The notes under the pieces are model-generated. The model was not told the DNA's origin. It saw nothing but the letters and a program-made list of their open reading frames with translations, and made no database searches. 64,000 nt of DNA from Ryuthela nishihirai (taxonomy: Eukaryota > Arthropoda > Arachnida > Araneae > Heptathelidae): positions 30,604,707-30,668,706 of the forward strand of contig JAWZYU010000025.1 of the NCBI GenBank assembly GCA_038380435.1. Reading direction: 5' to 3'. Made by a program: the position numbers and the translations under genes. Shown here piece after piece: positions 1 through 11,164 of this stretch (the stretch's first letter is position 1; the number at the start of each line of letters is the position of its first letter).

Positions 1-238
1 CAGCTGTTAGGAGACAGATTGTATCCTCCCGCCAAGTATGGCTCTCCCGCACATGGGGCCGCGGTTTAACGTACCATACGACGGACGGCGGCCTTTCCAA
101 GCCCATCGGTGGCCACTACTGACCGTGGGCAGGGCGGGGAATTTTTCGGAGATAAATCTCAACGCTGACCCAGCTGGGACTCGACCTGGGATCTACAGAT
201 TACGAGCCTGGCGTGCTACCGACTGAGCCGCCCCCGCC
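1..238 (-). mobile_element. SINE-A, cut by window edge
   Basis: The copy starts outside the window; visible part from CAGCTGTTAGGAGACAG to the head GAGCCGCCCCCG. The B and A box regions are on the complement. Confidence 0.88.
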
Positions 239-590
239 TCCCTCACACAATGGGCTAAATGGCCAGGTCACAAAAACCCCGAAGGCTCAGAGAAGGTTGG
301 GGGAGGGGACCCACTGGAACAGCTTTTGGGAGACAGATGGTAGCCTACCATCAAGATCATCCAGCGTGTTCTTTAACGTACACAATGTATGCCTCTCCCA
401 CACACGGACCGCGGCTTAACATTCCATCTGACGGACAGTAGAGTTTCCAAGCTCATCGGTGTCTCCTACTGACGGAGGGCAGGTGATAGATTTAGCGGAG
501 ATAAATCTGAAAGCTAGCTCAGCTGGGATTCGAATCTGGAAACTGCAGATTACGAGCCTGGCGAGCTACCTAGTGACTCCCCCCCCCCTA
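239..590 (-). mobile_element. SINE-A, diverged, tail trimmed
   Basis: Directly abuts the copy at 1-238 in the same orientation. Begins within the 3' domain (CACAATGGGCTAAATGG) and ends with a C-run replacing the head start. It carries more mutations than its neighbour. Confidence 0.85.
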
Positions 591-916
591 TCATTCGACT
601 AAGCGAATAAAGAGAAAAAAGATTGTGGCAAGAAGAGGAAGCAAAGGATGAATTGCCAACGAAACTTCTCTCTTCAGATCGATTATATCTTCCTCGGTAC
701 CAAAAACATGAATTCTGTGTATCGAAAGGGCGCCTGGTTGGGAACTCTTACTGACACTTGTGAATTAATGGTGTCTTCTATGAAATATCTTTAGCAAATC
801 ATTCAAAATGTTATTATTTCATTTATTTCATTTTTGCTTTCGGTCTTGTTTCAGGTTCACACACTGCCTTAAGAAAATATTTAAAGAATCTCCATGTTAT
901 TTCAATGGGATTTTCG
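591..916. other. AT-rich spacer, nothing recognised
   Basis: No open frame of note, repeat or tRNA-like signal. Flanked by SINE-A copies. Confidence 0.5.
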
Positions 917-1635
917 GCTGGGTTGTTTCACCTCTTAGCGGCACTTTTTTGCACACCATGGGCTAAATGGCCAGGTCACAAGGACCCCGAAGGCTCAGAG
1001 AAGGTTGGGGGAGGGGACCCACTGGAACAGCTGTTGGGAGACAGATAGTAGCCTCCCGTCAAGGCCATCCAGCGTGTTCTTTAACGTTGGGTTGTTTAAC
1101 CTGTCTGAGCGGCACTTTTTTGCACACCATGGGCTAAATGGCCAGGTCACAAGGATGCCGAAGGCTCAGAGAAAGTTGGGGGAGGGGACCCACTGGAACG
1201 GCTGTTGGGAGACAGATAGTAGCCTCCCGTCAAGGCCATCCAGCGTGTTCTTTAACGTTGGGTTGTTTAACCTGTCTGAGCGGCACTTTTTTGCACACCA
1301 TGGGCTAAATGGCCAGGTCACAAGGATGCCGAAGGCTCAGAGAAGATTGGGGGAGGGGACCCACTGGAACAGCTGTTGGGAGACAGATTGTAGGTAGCCT
1401 CCCGTCAAGGCCATCCAGCGTGTTCTTTAACGTGCACAAGGTATAGCTCTCCCGTACACGGGGCCACGGCTTAACGTTCCATACGACTGACGGCGGCCTT
1501 CCAAGCCCATCGATGTCCCCTACTGACCATGGGCAAGGAGTTTTGCGGTGATAAGTCTCAACGCTGACCCAGCTGGGACTCGAACCTGGGAACTGCAGAT
1601 TACGAGCCTGGCGCGCTACCGACTGAGCCACTCCC
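917..1635 (-). mobile_element. SINE-A with tail domain present three times
   Basis: Three tandem copies of the 3' part (starting near 917, 1086 and 1257, period 171) are followed by one central domain and head ending at 1635. The junction between units is always TTTAACGTTGGGTTG, where the internal CACGTTAAAG site meets the family 3' end. Confidence 0.9.
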
Positions 1636-2021
1636 TATGCCAATGGGAATCTATAACTTCTAAAATATTGCATCCAATGCAAAAATGCGACTTAAAGTAA
1701 ATTAAAGATATTTAATGAGAAAATGTGACTGTTGATAAATTAGAGATCTTAATCAAATCCATTTAAATTTCGATTTTTAACTCTATTCGTTCAGTATTCA
1801 AAGAGTTATGGAAGCTAGAATATTTCACAATAGTAATGCCTGATGTGAATTCACCTCAGAAATTAATTAAAATTGAAATTAAATAATGCATGTTTCTTCA
1901 AAACATTTAATAAAATAAATATGCAATTTAGTAGTTCGCATATTAATTACTTCAATATTAGATAATTATGAATGATTTTTGTAAAGCCAGATGATTTATT
2001 GATAAATATTCCAGCTTTATT
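1636..2021. repeat. Dispersed AT-rich family (GAGTTATGGAAG core)
   Basis: ATAACTTCTAAAAT, AAAATGTGACTGTTGATAAA, TTCGATTTTTAACTCTATTC, AAAGAGTTATGGAAGCTAGA and ATTTCACAATAGTAATGC recur in the same order near 23578-23740, in reverse near 50220-50440, and in part at 54395-54470. Confidence 0.5.
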
Positions 2022-3117
2022 CGATTGTTTTATCTCTGAGCGGCACTTTTTTGTACACAATGGGCTAAATGGCCAGGTTACAGGTACAGTCGCTCAAAAA
2101 AGTATCCGAACACTATGGTTGATTACAGAATTCAGAAAAAATATCTGGCAACAATTTTTTTAGAAATTAGCGATCTGGCAACCTTCGTGTCAGTGACACG
2201 AAGGTTGCCAGATCACTAATTTCTAAAAAAATCGTTGCCAGATATTTTTTCTGAATTCTGTAATCAACCATGGTGTAGGATACTTTTTTGAGCGACTGTA
2301 GGTGGTCATATTATTTTGATACTAGATCGTGTGGGCTCACTCACGGAAATATTGAGCGTGTGCAGTTACCGTTCACAGCAAACTGGAGCGTGTGCAGTTA
2401 CTGCACACGCTCCAGTTTGCTGTGAACGGTAACTGGAGCGTGTACAGTTGCTGTACGCGCTCCAGATATTTTTCCTGAATTCTGTAATCATGTGACACGA
2501 AGGTTGCCAGATCACTAATTTCTAAAAAAAATCGTTGCCAGATATTTTTTCTGAATTCTGTAATCAACCATAGTGTTCGGATACTTTTTGAGCGACTGTA
2601 GGTGGTCATATTATTTTGATACTAGATCGTGTGGGCTCACTCACGGAAATATTGAGCGTGTACAGTTGCTGTACACGCTCCAGATATTTTTCCTAAATTC
2701 TGTAATCATGTGACACGAAGGTTGCCAGATCACTAATTTCTAAAAAATCGTTGCCAGATATTTTTTCTGAATTCTGTAATCAACCATAGTGTTCGGATAC
2801 TTTTTTGAGCGACTGTACCCCGAAGAATAAGAGGGAGAAGGGGACCCACTGGACAGCTGTTGGGAGACAGATGGTAACCTCCCGTCAAGGCCTCCAGTGT
2901 GTTATGTAACGTGAACAGAGTATGGCTCTTCCGCACACAGAAACACGGCTTAACGTCCCATATGATGGACGCCTGCCTTTCCAAGCCCATCAGTGTCCTC
3001 TACTGACCTAGGTGGAGAGTTTCGCGGAGATAAATCCCAACGCTGCGACAAGTGGGACTCAAACCTGAGAATTGCAGATTGCGAACCTCTCCCGTTACTA
3101 GCTGAGCCACCCGCCTC
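2022..3117 (-). mobile_element. SINE-A split by a MITE-1 cluster
   Basis: The tail part (2022-2084) and the rest (2818-3117) are separated by the TA-flanked MITE-1 cluster. The joined SINE parts cover the whole element including a degraded head at 3100. Confidence 0.88.
2085..2817. mobile_element. MITE-1 cluster (Tc1/mariner-type foldback), inserted in a SINE-A
   Basis: Starts TACAGTCGCTCAAAAAAGTA and ends with the complement, with TA at both edges. It holds three end-palindromes separated by GGTGGTCATATTATTTTG linkers, and nested hairpins (CTGGAGCGTGTGCAGT arms near 2385-2450). It splits a SINE-A between its GGCCAGGTTACAGG and CCCCGAAG segments, proving insertion into that SINE. Confidence 0.85.
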
Positions 3118-3187
3118 TAGTAATTTAGAAATTTGGCATTTAATGTATTGCATGTGATACTAACTCTACACCGGCAAAATAAGGAGG

Positions 3188-3570
3188 GTTGGGTTGTTTT
3201 ACCTCTGAGCGGCACTTTTTTGCACACCATGGGCTAAATCGCCAGGTCACATGGACTCCGAAAGCTCAGAGAAGGTTGGGGAAGGGGACCCACTGGAACA
3301 GCTGTTGGGAGACAGATGGTAGCCTCCCGTCAAGGCCATCCAGAGTGTTCTTTAACGTGCACAGGGTATGGCTCTCCCGCACACGGACCACGGCTTAACC
3401 TCCCATCCGACAGACGGCGGCTTTTCCAAGCCCATCGGTGTCCCCTATTGACAGTGGGCAGGGCGGGGAATTTTGCGGAGGTAAATCTCAACGCTGACCC
3501 AGCTGGGACTCGAACCTGGGAACTACAGATTGAGAGCCTGGCGCGCTACCGACTGAGCCACCCCCGCCCC
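3188..3570 (-). mobile_element. SINE-A, full length with 12-bp target duplication
   Basis: AAAATAAGGAGG flanks both sides (3176-3187 and 3571-3582). Complete from AACCC-type tail to GGGGCGGGGG head. Confidence 0.95.
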
Positions 3571-3738
3571 AAAATAAGGAGGACTTTGAGTGAGAGTTCC
3601 TTGACATTTTGCGCACAATATAACTTTTGGTACTTAATTATGATATTTAATATAACACTGTCATATATGGGTATTCCTTTATAATGACCCTTTATTACTT
3701 CGGAAGAGATGAAAAGTTTCATTTTTTTGGGGTGTTAC

Positions 3739-4118
3739 TAATGCCTTGGCTCAGTCGGTATCACTCCATTCTTATAATCTGTAGTTCCCAGGTTCGAGTC
3801 CCAACTATTCCATGGTAGAGTATTATCCAGGAATCCTTACCCTGCCCTCTTAAGATAGGGTAATACCGTTGGGTATAAAGAGACCACCATCGGATGGAAC
3901 GTTAAGTCATGGCCCAGTGTGTGAGAGAGACATACTCTGTGCACGTTAAAGAACAGGCCTCGACGGGAGACTTCCATCGGTCTTCTAATAGATGTCCAGT
4001 GGGTCTCCTTACCCCGGCGATGAGACTCCCCGCCCTGTTCTTGGTCAGTAGGGGACACTTATGGACTGGAAAGACCGTGGGAATGAGAAGTAAAGCCGTG
4101 GCCCCATGTGAGGACTCT
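3739..4118 (+). mobile_element. SINE-A, old diverged copy
   Basis: A box TTGGCTCAGTCGG and B box GGTTCGAGTCC remain. The body is rearranged and the 3' tail is lost; it ends near CATGTGAGGACTC. Confidence 0.7.
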
Positions 4119-4129
4119 TAGATTCTTTT

Positions 4130-4240
4130 GAAAAATGTACGGTATCATAAATTACGAATGTTGCATCCTTTGAAAAAATTTTTTTTCATAAATTAGGAAT
4201 CTTCCATCCTCTTCAAGAATGTATGGTTTCACAAATTAGA
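4130..4240 (+). repeat. Degenerate CATAAATTAGGAAT repeat (two to three units)
   Basis: ATGTACGGTATCATAAATTA, TTTCATAAATTAGGAATC and ATGTATGGTTTCACAAATTA recur with a 50-60 bp spacing. The same repeat makes the array at 61880-62510. Confidence 0.6.
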
Positions 4241-4652
4241 TGGAGTGGCTCAGTCGGTAGCGCGCCAGGCTCGTAATCTGAAGTTCTCAGGTTCGAGTCC
4301 CAGCTCTCGATCTCCGCAAAACTTCCATCTGGTCCTCGGTCAGTACACCGATGGACTTGGAAAGGCCGCCGTTCGTCGAATGGGATGTTAAGCTGTGTAC
4401 GAGAGTACCATAAGCTGTCCATTTTAAAGAGCACGCTTTGTGTCCTTTGACGGGGAGGGGAGATGGGTTTTAACAACTGTCCAGTGGTCCTCTTCTCCCA
4501 GCCTTCTCTGAGTTGTCGGGTGCTAGTGACCTGGCCATTTAGCTTATTTTGAGCGCTTTATATCGCTTATTTTATTACTTATTATTATACAGCTTATTAT
4601 TTCGCTTATTTCATATATTATATTGCAGCTCAGAGGTGAACCAACCCAATGT
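4241..4652 (+). mobile_element. SINE-A, old copy with AT-rich insertion
   Basis: The head has both promoter boxes. The tail (GACCTGGCCATTTAGC ... CTCAGAGGTGAACCAACCC) is interrupted at 4544-4630 by an AT-rich stretch of TTATTATTTCGCTTATT-like repeats. Confidence 0.75.
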
Positions 4653-5130
4653 ATGATGAATTATGCTGTCAAGCTCCTGTCGGACCTGTGTAGTTACTGG
4701 GCTTCCTCGGAAGACATTTATTTAATCATTATTAAATCTGAAAATCTGGTTAGCTAGTGACAACAGATCCAAGCCTTCAGGGTTCTTAAACCCTCTTATT
4801 AACTTGCAAATCAAACAAAACGCCGTTCTAGTTACAATCATAAGTAAACTACGTATACTTCAAAAAGCACACAAAAAAATTGCTACAGCCCAGAGCATTA
4901 ATTACCCAGGAATAATATCTGTTCAACTAACAAAACAGATAGCATCCCCCAGGCTAATTTATTAGTGAACTCTTTTCCTGTTCTTTTCATCGGTCCTCTG
5001 CCTTTCAAACACATCCAATTAACCAACGCATCGCAAACTCGAAGCGCATTCCATCGGTATCCAGGGATCCGTAACGGATCTTATTAAATCAGACTGCTCC
5101 AAGAAATAAACAGTCGATGATATCGTTAAA
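4653..5130. other. Spacer upstream of the candidate promoter; possible SINE-B trace
   Basis: GTCAAGCTCCTGTCGGACCT (4667) faintly resembles the SINE-B body. The rest is unrecognised. Confidence 0.3.
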
Positions 5131-5337
5131 TCTCGCAGAATCTCGTACGTGAGTGACGTACCGTCGCGAGCGAGAGAGAGACAGAACCCACCCCGGTGGA
5201 GGCTACTCCAACCTCCAACAACAAAACCGTCACGTGCGGTAACTTCTGCTGAGCGCTGCGTGCTCCATCAAGCGGGGAAAAGCAGGAGCTCTCTGACCAG
5301 TGCGCGTTTGTGTTTCCATTGGCTCTTGTGAAGGGTG

Positions 5338-5372
5338 TCAGTTCTGTTTGTTCCTCTGCAACTAACAGTCTT
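5338..5372 (+). promoter_or_regulatory. Candidate arthropod core promoter (Inr + DPE)
   Basis: TCAGTT at 5338-5343 matches the arthropod initiator, placing +1 at the A at 5340. AGTCTT at 5367-5372 begins exactly at +28 and matches the downstream promoter element consensus at 5 of 6 positions. No TATA box is seen at -30, as expected for an Inr/DPE promoter. The signal peptide ATG lies 136 bases downstream. The motifs are seen; promoter function is inferred. Confidence 0.4.
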
Positions 5373-5475
5373 TCGGCGCTTTCTGTTCCAACGTTAAACA
5401 GTAATTCTCCGCAACTGAAAGCGTAATTTTCCCTCAAGAAAGCATTTAAGAACAGCAACAAGAGAAAAGAGAATT

Positions 5476-5761
5476 ATGTTGACGCAGAGTTTGTTTACTA
5501 CCATGTTCTTGGCGTTTGTTATACGCTTGAGGTTATCCAGTGCCTTTATCAATGGGTTCCCAAAGGAGCAATGTGATGCGATGGACCCATCAAAAGTCAC
5601 ATTAGACAACACCAGCATGCCGCAGGACTATTCCGACTACAATGCGTCAGCGGAACTGTCATCAGAGGAACCGCCAACTTCCGTTCAGCTATCCTCCAGA
5701 TATAATCTGTTTCGAATCGTTACTTCGTCACCAAAGTACAGGAGAGGAAAGGTACTAGATA
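5476..5761 (+). CDS. Candidate first coding exon of a secreted or membrane protein (partial gene)
   Basis: An ATG at 5476 opens a 95-codon frame that ends at a strong splice donor (GTGAGT at 5762); a weaker donor lies at 5752. Residues 1-23 have a signal-peptide pattern: a short polar start, a hydrophobic core (TMFLAFVIRLRL) and small residues before a likely cut near SSA. After this comes an acidic, Ser/Thr-rich stretch with one Cys (EQCDAMDPS), then a basic end (SSPKYRRGK). The 370 bases upstream are GC-richer than the AT-rich surroundings and hold an Inr/DPE pair at 5338-5372. This is the only place where promoter, signal peptide and splice donor line up. I do not recognise the family. The GFP...C.AM piece vaguely recalls the start of Reeler domains, but that is too weak to name. 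No partner exon could be identified; any intron would be full of repeats. Confidence 0.5.
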
Positions 5762-5849
5762 GTGAGTATATCTGATTATTTATTTTTCTATTCCGTGAAA
5801 AGGATGGACAGGTCTTGCCTTTGAGCAAATATTCCATTAGACCATCCAA

Positions 5850-6380
5850 GTTGAGTTCATTAAGATTTATCTCCGCTAAATTTAAATCCTATTCTCGGTC
5901 AGTAGGGGTCACCGATGGGCTTGAAACCAAGGATCCATCTGGTAGGACGTTAAGCCGTGATATTTTGTGCAGAAGAGAGCCATACCGTATGCATTTTAGC
6001 CCCGTGTGCGGGAGAGCCATACCCTATGCACGCTAAAGAACACGCTGGATGGCCATGACGGGAGGCTACCATCTGTCTCCCAACAGCTGTTCCAGTGGGG
6101 CTCCTCCTCCAACCTTCTCTGAGCCTTCGGGGTCCATGTGCCCTGGCCATTTAGCCCATGGTGTGCAAAAAAGTGCCGCTCAGAGGTAAAACAACCCAAG
6201 CCAACGTATCCATTTTAAAGAACACGCTGGATGGCCCTTACAGGAGGCTACCATTTGTCTCCTAACAGCTTTACAATGGGTCCCCTACCATAACCCTCTT
6301 TGAGCCCTTGAGATCCTTGTGGCCTAGCCATTTAGCTCATTGTGTTAAAAAAAAGTGCCACTCAGAGGTAAAACAAAAAA
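5850..6380 (+). mobile_element. SINE-A, headless, with second tail unit
   Basis: A body without tRNA head (5850-6198) ends AAACAACCCA and is followed at once by another 3' part (6199-6380) starting ATTTTAAAGAACACGC. It lies in what would be the first intron of the candidate gene at 5476. GAGAGCCATACC is repeated within the body (5976 and 6012). Confidence 0.8.
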
Positions 6381-6479
6381 ACCAGCAATGCTATACAAAA
6401 GAATTTACATTTGAAGTTAATTGAAACTGAAATAAGAAGTATTTGAAATCGATCTGTAAATGGTAGCTAGGTAGTCACT

Positions 6480-9400
6480 GGAAGGAGAGCTATGCACCAA
6501 TCCCCTGTGATGAGGCATAGAACTGGCCAGGCCTAGCACCTAATGTCCGACCCCGCCTTCTCGTGGTGCAGGCCGTTAGTACCTTTCAAAAGAGATACTC
6601 TCTTGTGGAAGTGAACGGAAGGGGAGGGCTGCCAGATTAGTGTGGCCTACTGATCTGGACAACTATGGCTACTTTTCTTTTTTTTTCTACCCTGCTGAGG
6701 AGTGGTCAACCATACAGGGTCCTGGTGCTGACCATATATACCAACCTGAACGGAATTATGGCTCTGAGCTTGATTATGGATTCTGATTTTGCTGCACTGG
6801 TGGGCTTCTGTGGAGGGAAAACCTTCCGCTGTATTTTCTCTTTGTTTGTGGGTTGACAGCCCCAAGTGAATAGATTCACAGGATATGTTTATCAGCTGGT
6901 GGATAATCCTGACCAGAGGTCATCGCAGGCACCTCAACTTTCTGCTTCTACTGGAATCGTCAAATTCCACATTGGAGGAAGTCTTCCAGTGTAGATGGCT
7001 TCAGCCTTTAGTGGTGGGGGAACGGGTCTTTGCCCCATGTCTGCGATTAGGGGGCTGTTTGATATTGTCGACATTCCCTCTCTCAATAAACATAGTTTCT
7101 TTAAACATCCCACTAACTATTTTCTCTCCATAGGTAGTAGGAATGTGAGGACTCTGCACAGAGCTTTTTCTCTTGATGTCCTCACACAAGAATTCCACCA
7201 TTATAATTTAGATATTCTCGGCTTGCAAGAGACCAAATGGACAGATAAAGGTCAGATTCTTAAAAACAGTCTTAAATTTCTCACGGAGGAAAGATAATAA
7301 GCATCACCAAAGCGTAAGTCTGCTTGTCAGCAGACACGCTAGTGATACTCTTCTAGGATATGAGTGCATTAATGAAAGGTTTCTTACAGCAACATTTCAG
7401 ACAAGCATTAAAGACTTGAATTCTATCTGTTGTTATCCCTCACTGAGTATGCCGATGAGGATGAGAAGGATAGGTTTTACGGACAACTTCAGGATATTTT
7501 GAATTCTATCAAGAAAGGAGATATTACTCTTGTTCTAGGTGACTTCAATGCCAAAGTTGGTACTGACTCTGACCTTTGGGGAGGAGTAATAGGCCCTTTT
7601 GGTATTGGTAACTGCAATGGCAATGGGCAACGTCTCCTACAGGTAAGTAAACTCATTGGATTCAGAATAACTAACACATATTACAAACACCGCGACATAC
7701 ATAAGTACACATGGGTTTCACCCGATGGGCTGCATAAGAATATGATTGATTATATATTAATTAACAGCAAATGGGCTAGTTCTGTTAGGAATACCAGGGC
7801 ATATAGGGGAGCTGAAATTGGATCTGACCATTATCTTGTTAAAAGTGTCATACAACTTAAACAGTTTGTTCTAAGGTTAAAAAATTTACCTTTAATTCTG
7901 AAGCTCTGAAAGACCCAGTTATAGCTAAAGCTTACCATGATAGGTTACTTAGTCATTATTACAGTCATGGTTTGCTTACTACTGAAGTTGAGGAAGAATG
8001 GGACCATTTTAAACAGGCTTTTTTGGAAACTAACAGTACTCTTTTAGGAAAAAAGGAGCAGAGGAGACAGAATATTTGAGTGACAAGGCACTTGAGCTTA
8101 TTTCAGAAAGAGAGAACTTCAGGAATGTTCTTAATCAATACCCTACTAGTCCTAATAGAAAGCATTACAGAGAACTTAATAAACGTGTAAAGGATCAGTT
8201 AGCTGCTGATAAGAATCTTTGGCTTGATGGCTTGGCTGACAAAGCCGAGGAAGCAGTTAGACAGCACAACAGCAGAGAGCTGTACCAGATAGTTAATGTT
8301 TTGTGTGGTAGAAAACGGACAGGTATACAGGGATTGAAGGATAAACAATGTAAGGTTATAGAAGGTGAGGATTCTGTCATGGCTAGGTGGGCTGAGCATT
8401 TTAGTGATGTTTTAAACAATGCGGTTAGTTCTACTCCCATTGTTTGTAATGATGATAGATGCATTATTGGTTTTAATGTTGGCCCTCAGTCTGAAGTTAT
8501 TTTATCTGTTTCAAAACTTAAATTACATAAATCCTCAGGGGTAATGAAATTACTACGGAAATGCTCAGAGCTGGGAATGTTTCGGTTTCCAAATGGATAA
8601 CTGAAATTTTGAATATCTCTTATGATAAAGGAATGGTTCCTAAGGATTTTACCAAAGCTATTATTATCCCTATTTTAAAAAAGGTGATCGCAGTTCTTGT
8701 GATAACTATAGGGGTATCAGCCTACTCTCTGTTCCAGGTAAAGTTCTTTCTATGATTGTGCTTAATAGAATTAAAAATCTGGTTGACAGTCAATTGCGTG
8801 ATGAGCAATGTGGATTCATAAGTGGTAGGGAATGTGTGGATCAGATATTTTCACTTATGCAGATTCTTGAGAAATGTTTAGAGTTTCAGAAACCTTTGGT
8901 TGCTAGCTATGTTGATTTCAAAAAGGCTTTTGACTCTGTTGATCGTCATAATTTGTGGTTGATTGTGATGTCGTATGGCATACCAGACAAGTTAGTTAAC
9001 ATAATGAAAGCTCTCTATAATAACACTGAGTCGTGTGTGAGAGTTGGTAAGGCTTGTAGCAATTGGTTTAGCATTACTTCTGGTGTTGGGGCGGGGGTGG
9101 CCTAGTCGGTAGCGCGCCAGGCTCGTAATCTGTAGCTCCCAGGTTCGAGTCCCAGCTGGGTCAGCGTTGAGATTTATCTCCGCAAAATTCCCCCGTCCTG
9201 TCCACGGTCAGTAGGGGACACCGATGGGCTTGGAAAGGCCGCCGTCCGTCGGATGGGACGTTAAGCCGTGGCCCCGTGTGCGGGAGAGCCATACCCTGTG
9301 CACGTTAAAGAACACGCTGGATGGCCTTGACGGGAGGCTACCATCTGTCTCCCAACAGCTGTTCCAGTGGGTCCCCTCCCCCAACCTTCTCTGAGCCTTC

Positions 9401-10397
9401 GGGGTCCATGTGACCTGGCCATTTAGCCCATGGTGTGCAAAAAAGTGCCGCTCAGAGGTAAAACAACCCAACAACCCAACCCAACTTCTGGTGTTCGACA
9501 AGGATGCATTTTGTCTCCTTTTGTCTTTTGTTTGGTGATTGATTATGTTATGCAAAATTCACTTCAAGGACAAGATTTTGGCCTTAAATGGTCTGGAGAA
9601 ACGAAAATTTGTGATTTATAATATTCGGATGATTTAACCCTTTTGGCAAATGATGTTGATGAGATGAGCTCTTTCGTTCGAGCTGTTGATGAGACTGGTA
9701 GTAAAGTAGGTTTGGTTATAAACAGAGAGAAAACTAAAGTGATGAAAATTGGTCAGGTAGGCTGTGATTCAGTTAATCTGAATGGTTGCAGTCTTGAGCA
9801 GGTGTCACAGTTTAATTATCTTGGGAGCTATGTAACAGAGAATGGTGATGTGCGGCATGAGATTAACAGACGAACAGGGATTGCTGCCGGGACTTTTAAG
9901 AATCTATTCAGAGTGTGGAGAAATAGGCGTATACACCTAAAGACTAAAATTAGACTGTATAATAGTTTGGTTCTTTCTAGGGTTAGTTATGGTAGTGAAA
10001 CGTGGACGCTTTGTAAACAAGATAACAGGAAACTAGATGCTTTTGATTCTAGATGCTTACGCAGTATCTTGGGCATTAGTTTGTTCAACTTTGTAGCTAA
10101 TGATGAGGTTAGGCAAAGGAGTCGGCAACCTCCTTTGAGCAGCATATTGTGCAACGAGAGACTTCGTTGGTTTGGCCATGTTGCCCGTATCGATAATTAT
10201 AGATTAGCGATTAGGGTTGTGAAAAGTATGCCTAAAGGCCACCTAGGATGCGGTGGGCAGACAATGTCAAATAGGACCTTGTTAGAATTGGTGTGCAGTA
10301 GCCAGTTGTAGCTCAGGACAGATATGCTTGGAGAACTAAATTGTACAGTCTGATTGGACCTCCGTAGCCGACGGCTGCTTGAAGATGATGATGATGA
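6480..10397 (+). pseudogene. RTE-like non-LTR retrotransposon, near full length, many breaks, SINE inserted
   Basis: The sister of the copy at 40853-43903, extending about 150 bases further 5' (start inferred near 6480). Coding pieces in shifting frames: N-terminus and endonuclease start 6995-7297, endonuclease 7430-7909, linker and start of RT 8076-8600, RT 8561-8755 and 8752-9087, RT 9484-9617, C-terminus 9643-10311. A SINE-A copy at 9088-9483 splits the RT just before the RQGC motif. At the active site a TAA precedes a YSDD reading, where the sister has YADD, so the RT is dead. The 3' end is a short GAT repeat at 10386-10397. It keeps the 420-bp linker (7850-8272) missing from the sister. 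Confidence 0.85.
9088..9483 (+). mobile_element. SINE-A, full length, inserted in an RTE reverse transcriptase
   Basis: Perfect 12-bp target duplication ACTTCTGGTGTT (9076-9087 and 9484-9495). The RTE reads across the site in the sister copy, so both borders are exact: GGGGCGGGGG start and CAACCCAACCCA end. Confidence 0.97.
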
Positions 10398-10758
10398 TTT
10401 TAAACCATATCATAAATATCTACTTATTTCAAAAGTGTGTGAAAATAATTACTTCAATATTCTTTTAATTTTTTAATAATTTTTTTGAACGCATTTCTGC
10501 TGAAATGTTTAAACCTCCCTATCAGTTTAAACTTTGAAATAACATTGCTTAAAATCTAGATAACACAGATAACAGTATAGAGATGCCTTGTACTCCCAGA
10601 AGACTAAACCTTGTTTCAAACTCTGAAATATTCGACAAGTAAATAATATGTAAGGGATCAGCTAAGTACTCAGGGTAATTATCCATAAAAATAAAAACTG
10701 TAATTTTTCAAATTGCAGATGTCTTTAATAAGGTTCGTTCTACACTATGCAGAGTGTT
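10398..10758. other. AT-rich spacer after the RTE 3' end
   Basis: Starts right after the GAT repeat. No open frame, repeat or RNA gene seen. Confidence 0.4.
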
Positions 10759-10771
10759 CTCTCTTATGGGA

Positions 10772-11155
10772 TGGGGCGGGGGTGGCTCAGTCGATAGCGC
10801 GCCAGACTCGTAATCTGCAGTTCCCAGGTTCGAATCCCAGCTGGATCAGTATTGAGATTTATCTCCGCAAAACTCCCCGCCCTGCCCACGGGCAGTAGGG
10901 GACATCGATGGGCTTGGAAAGACCGCCGTCCTTCAGATGGGACGTTAATCCGTGGCCCCGTGTGCGGGAGAGCCATACCCTGTGCACGTTAAAAAACACG
11001 CTGGATGGCTTTGATGGGAGGCTACCATCTGTCTACCAACAGCTTTTCCAATGGGTCCCCTGCCCAACCTTCTCTGAGCCATCGGGGTTCATGTGACCTG
11101 GTCATTTAACACATGGTGTGCAAAAAAGTGCCGCTCAGAGGTAAAGCAACCCAAC
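10772..11155 (+). mobile_element. SINE-A, full length
   Basis: CTCTCTTATG precedes the head (10759-10768) and follows the tail (11158-11167) as target duplication. Both promoter boxes are near consensus. Confidence 0.92.
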
Positions 11156-11164
11156 AACTCTCTT

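Noticed and set aside
5126..5461. 111-codon minus-strand open frame opposite the candidate promoter
   Set aside because: It overlaps the Inr/DPE region and 5' UTR on the other strand, with unremarkable peptide and no signals.
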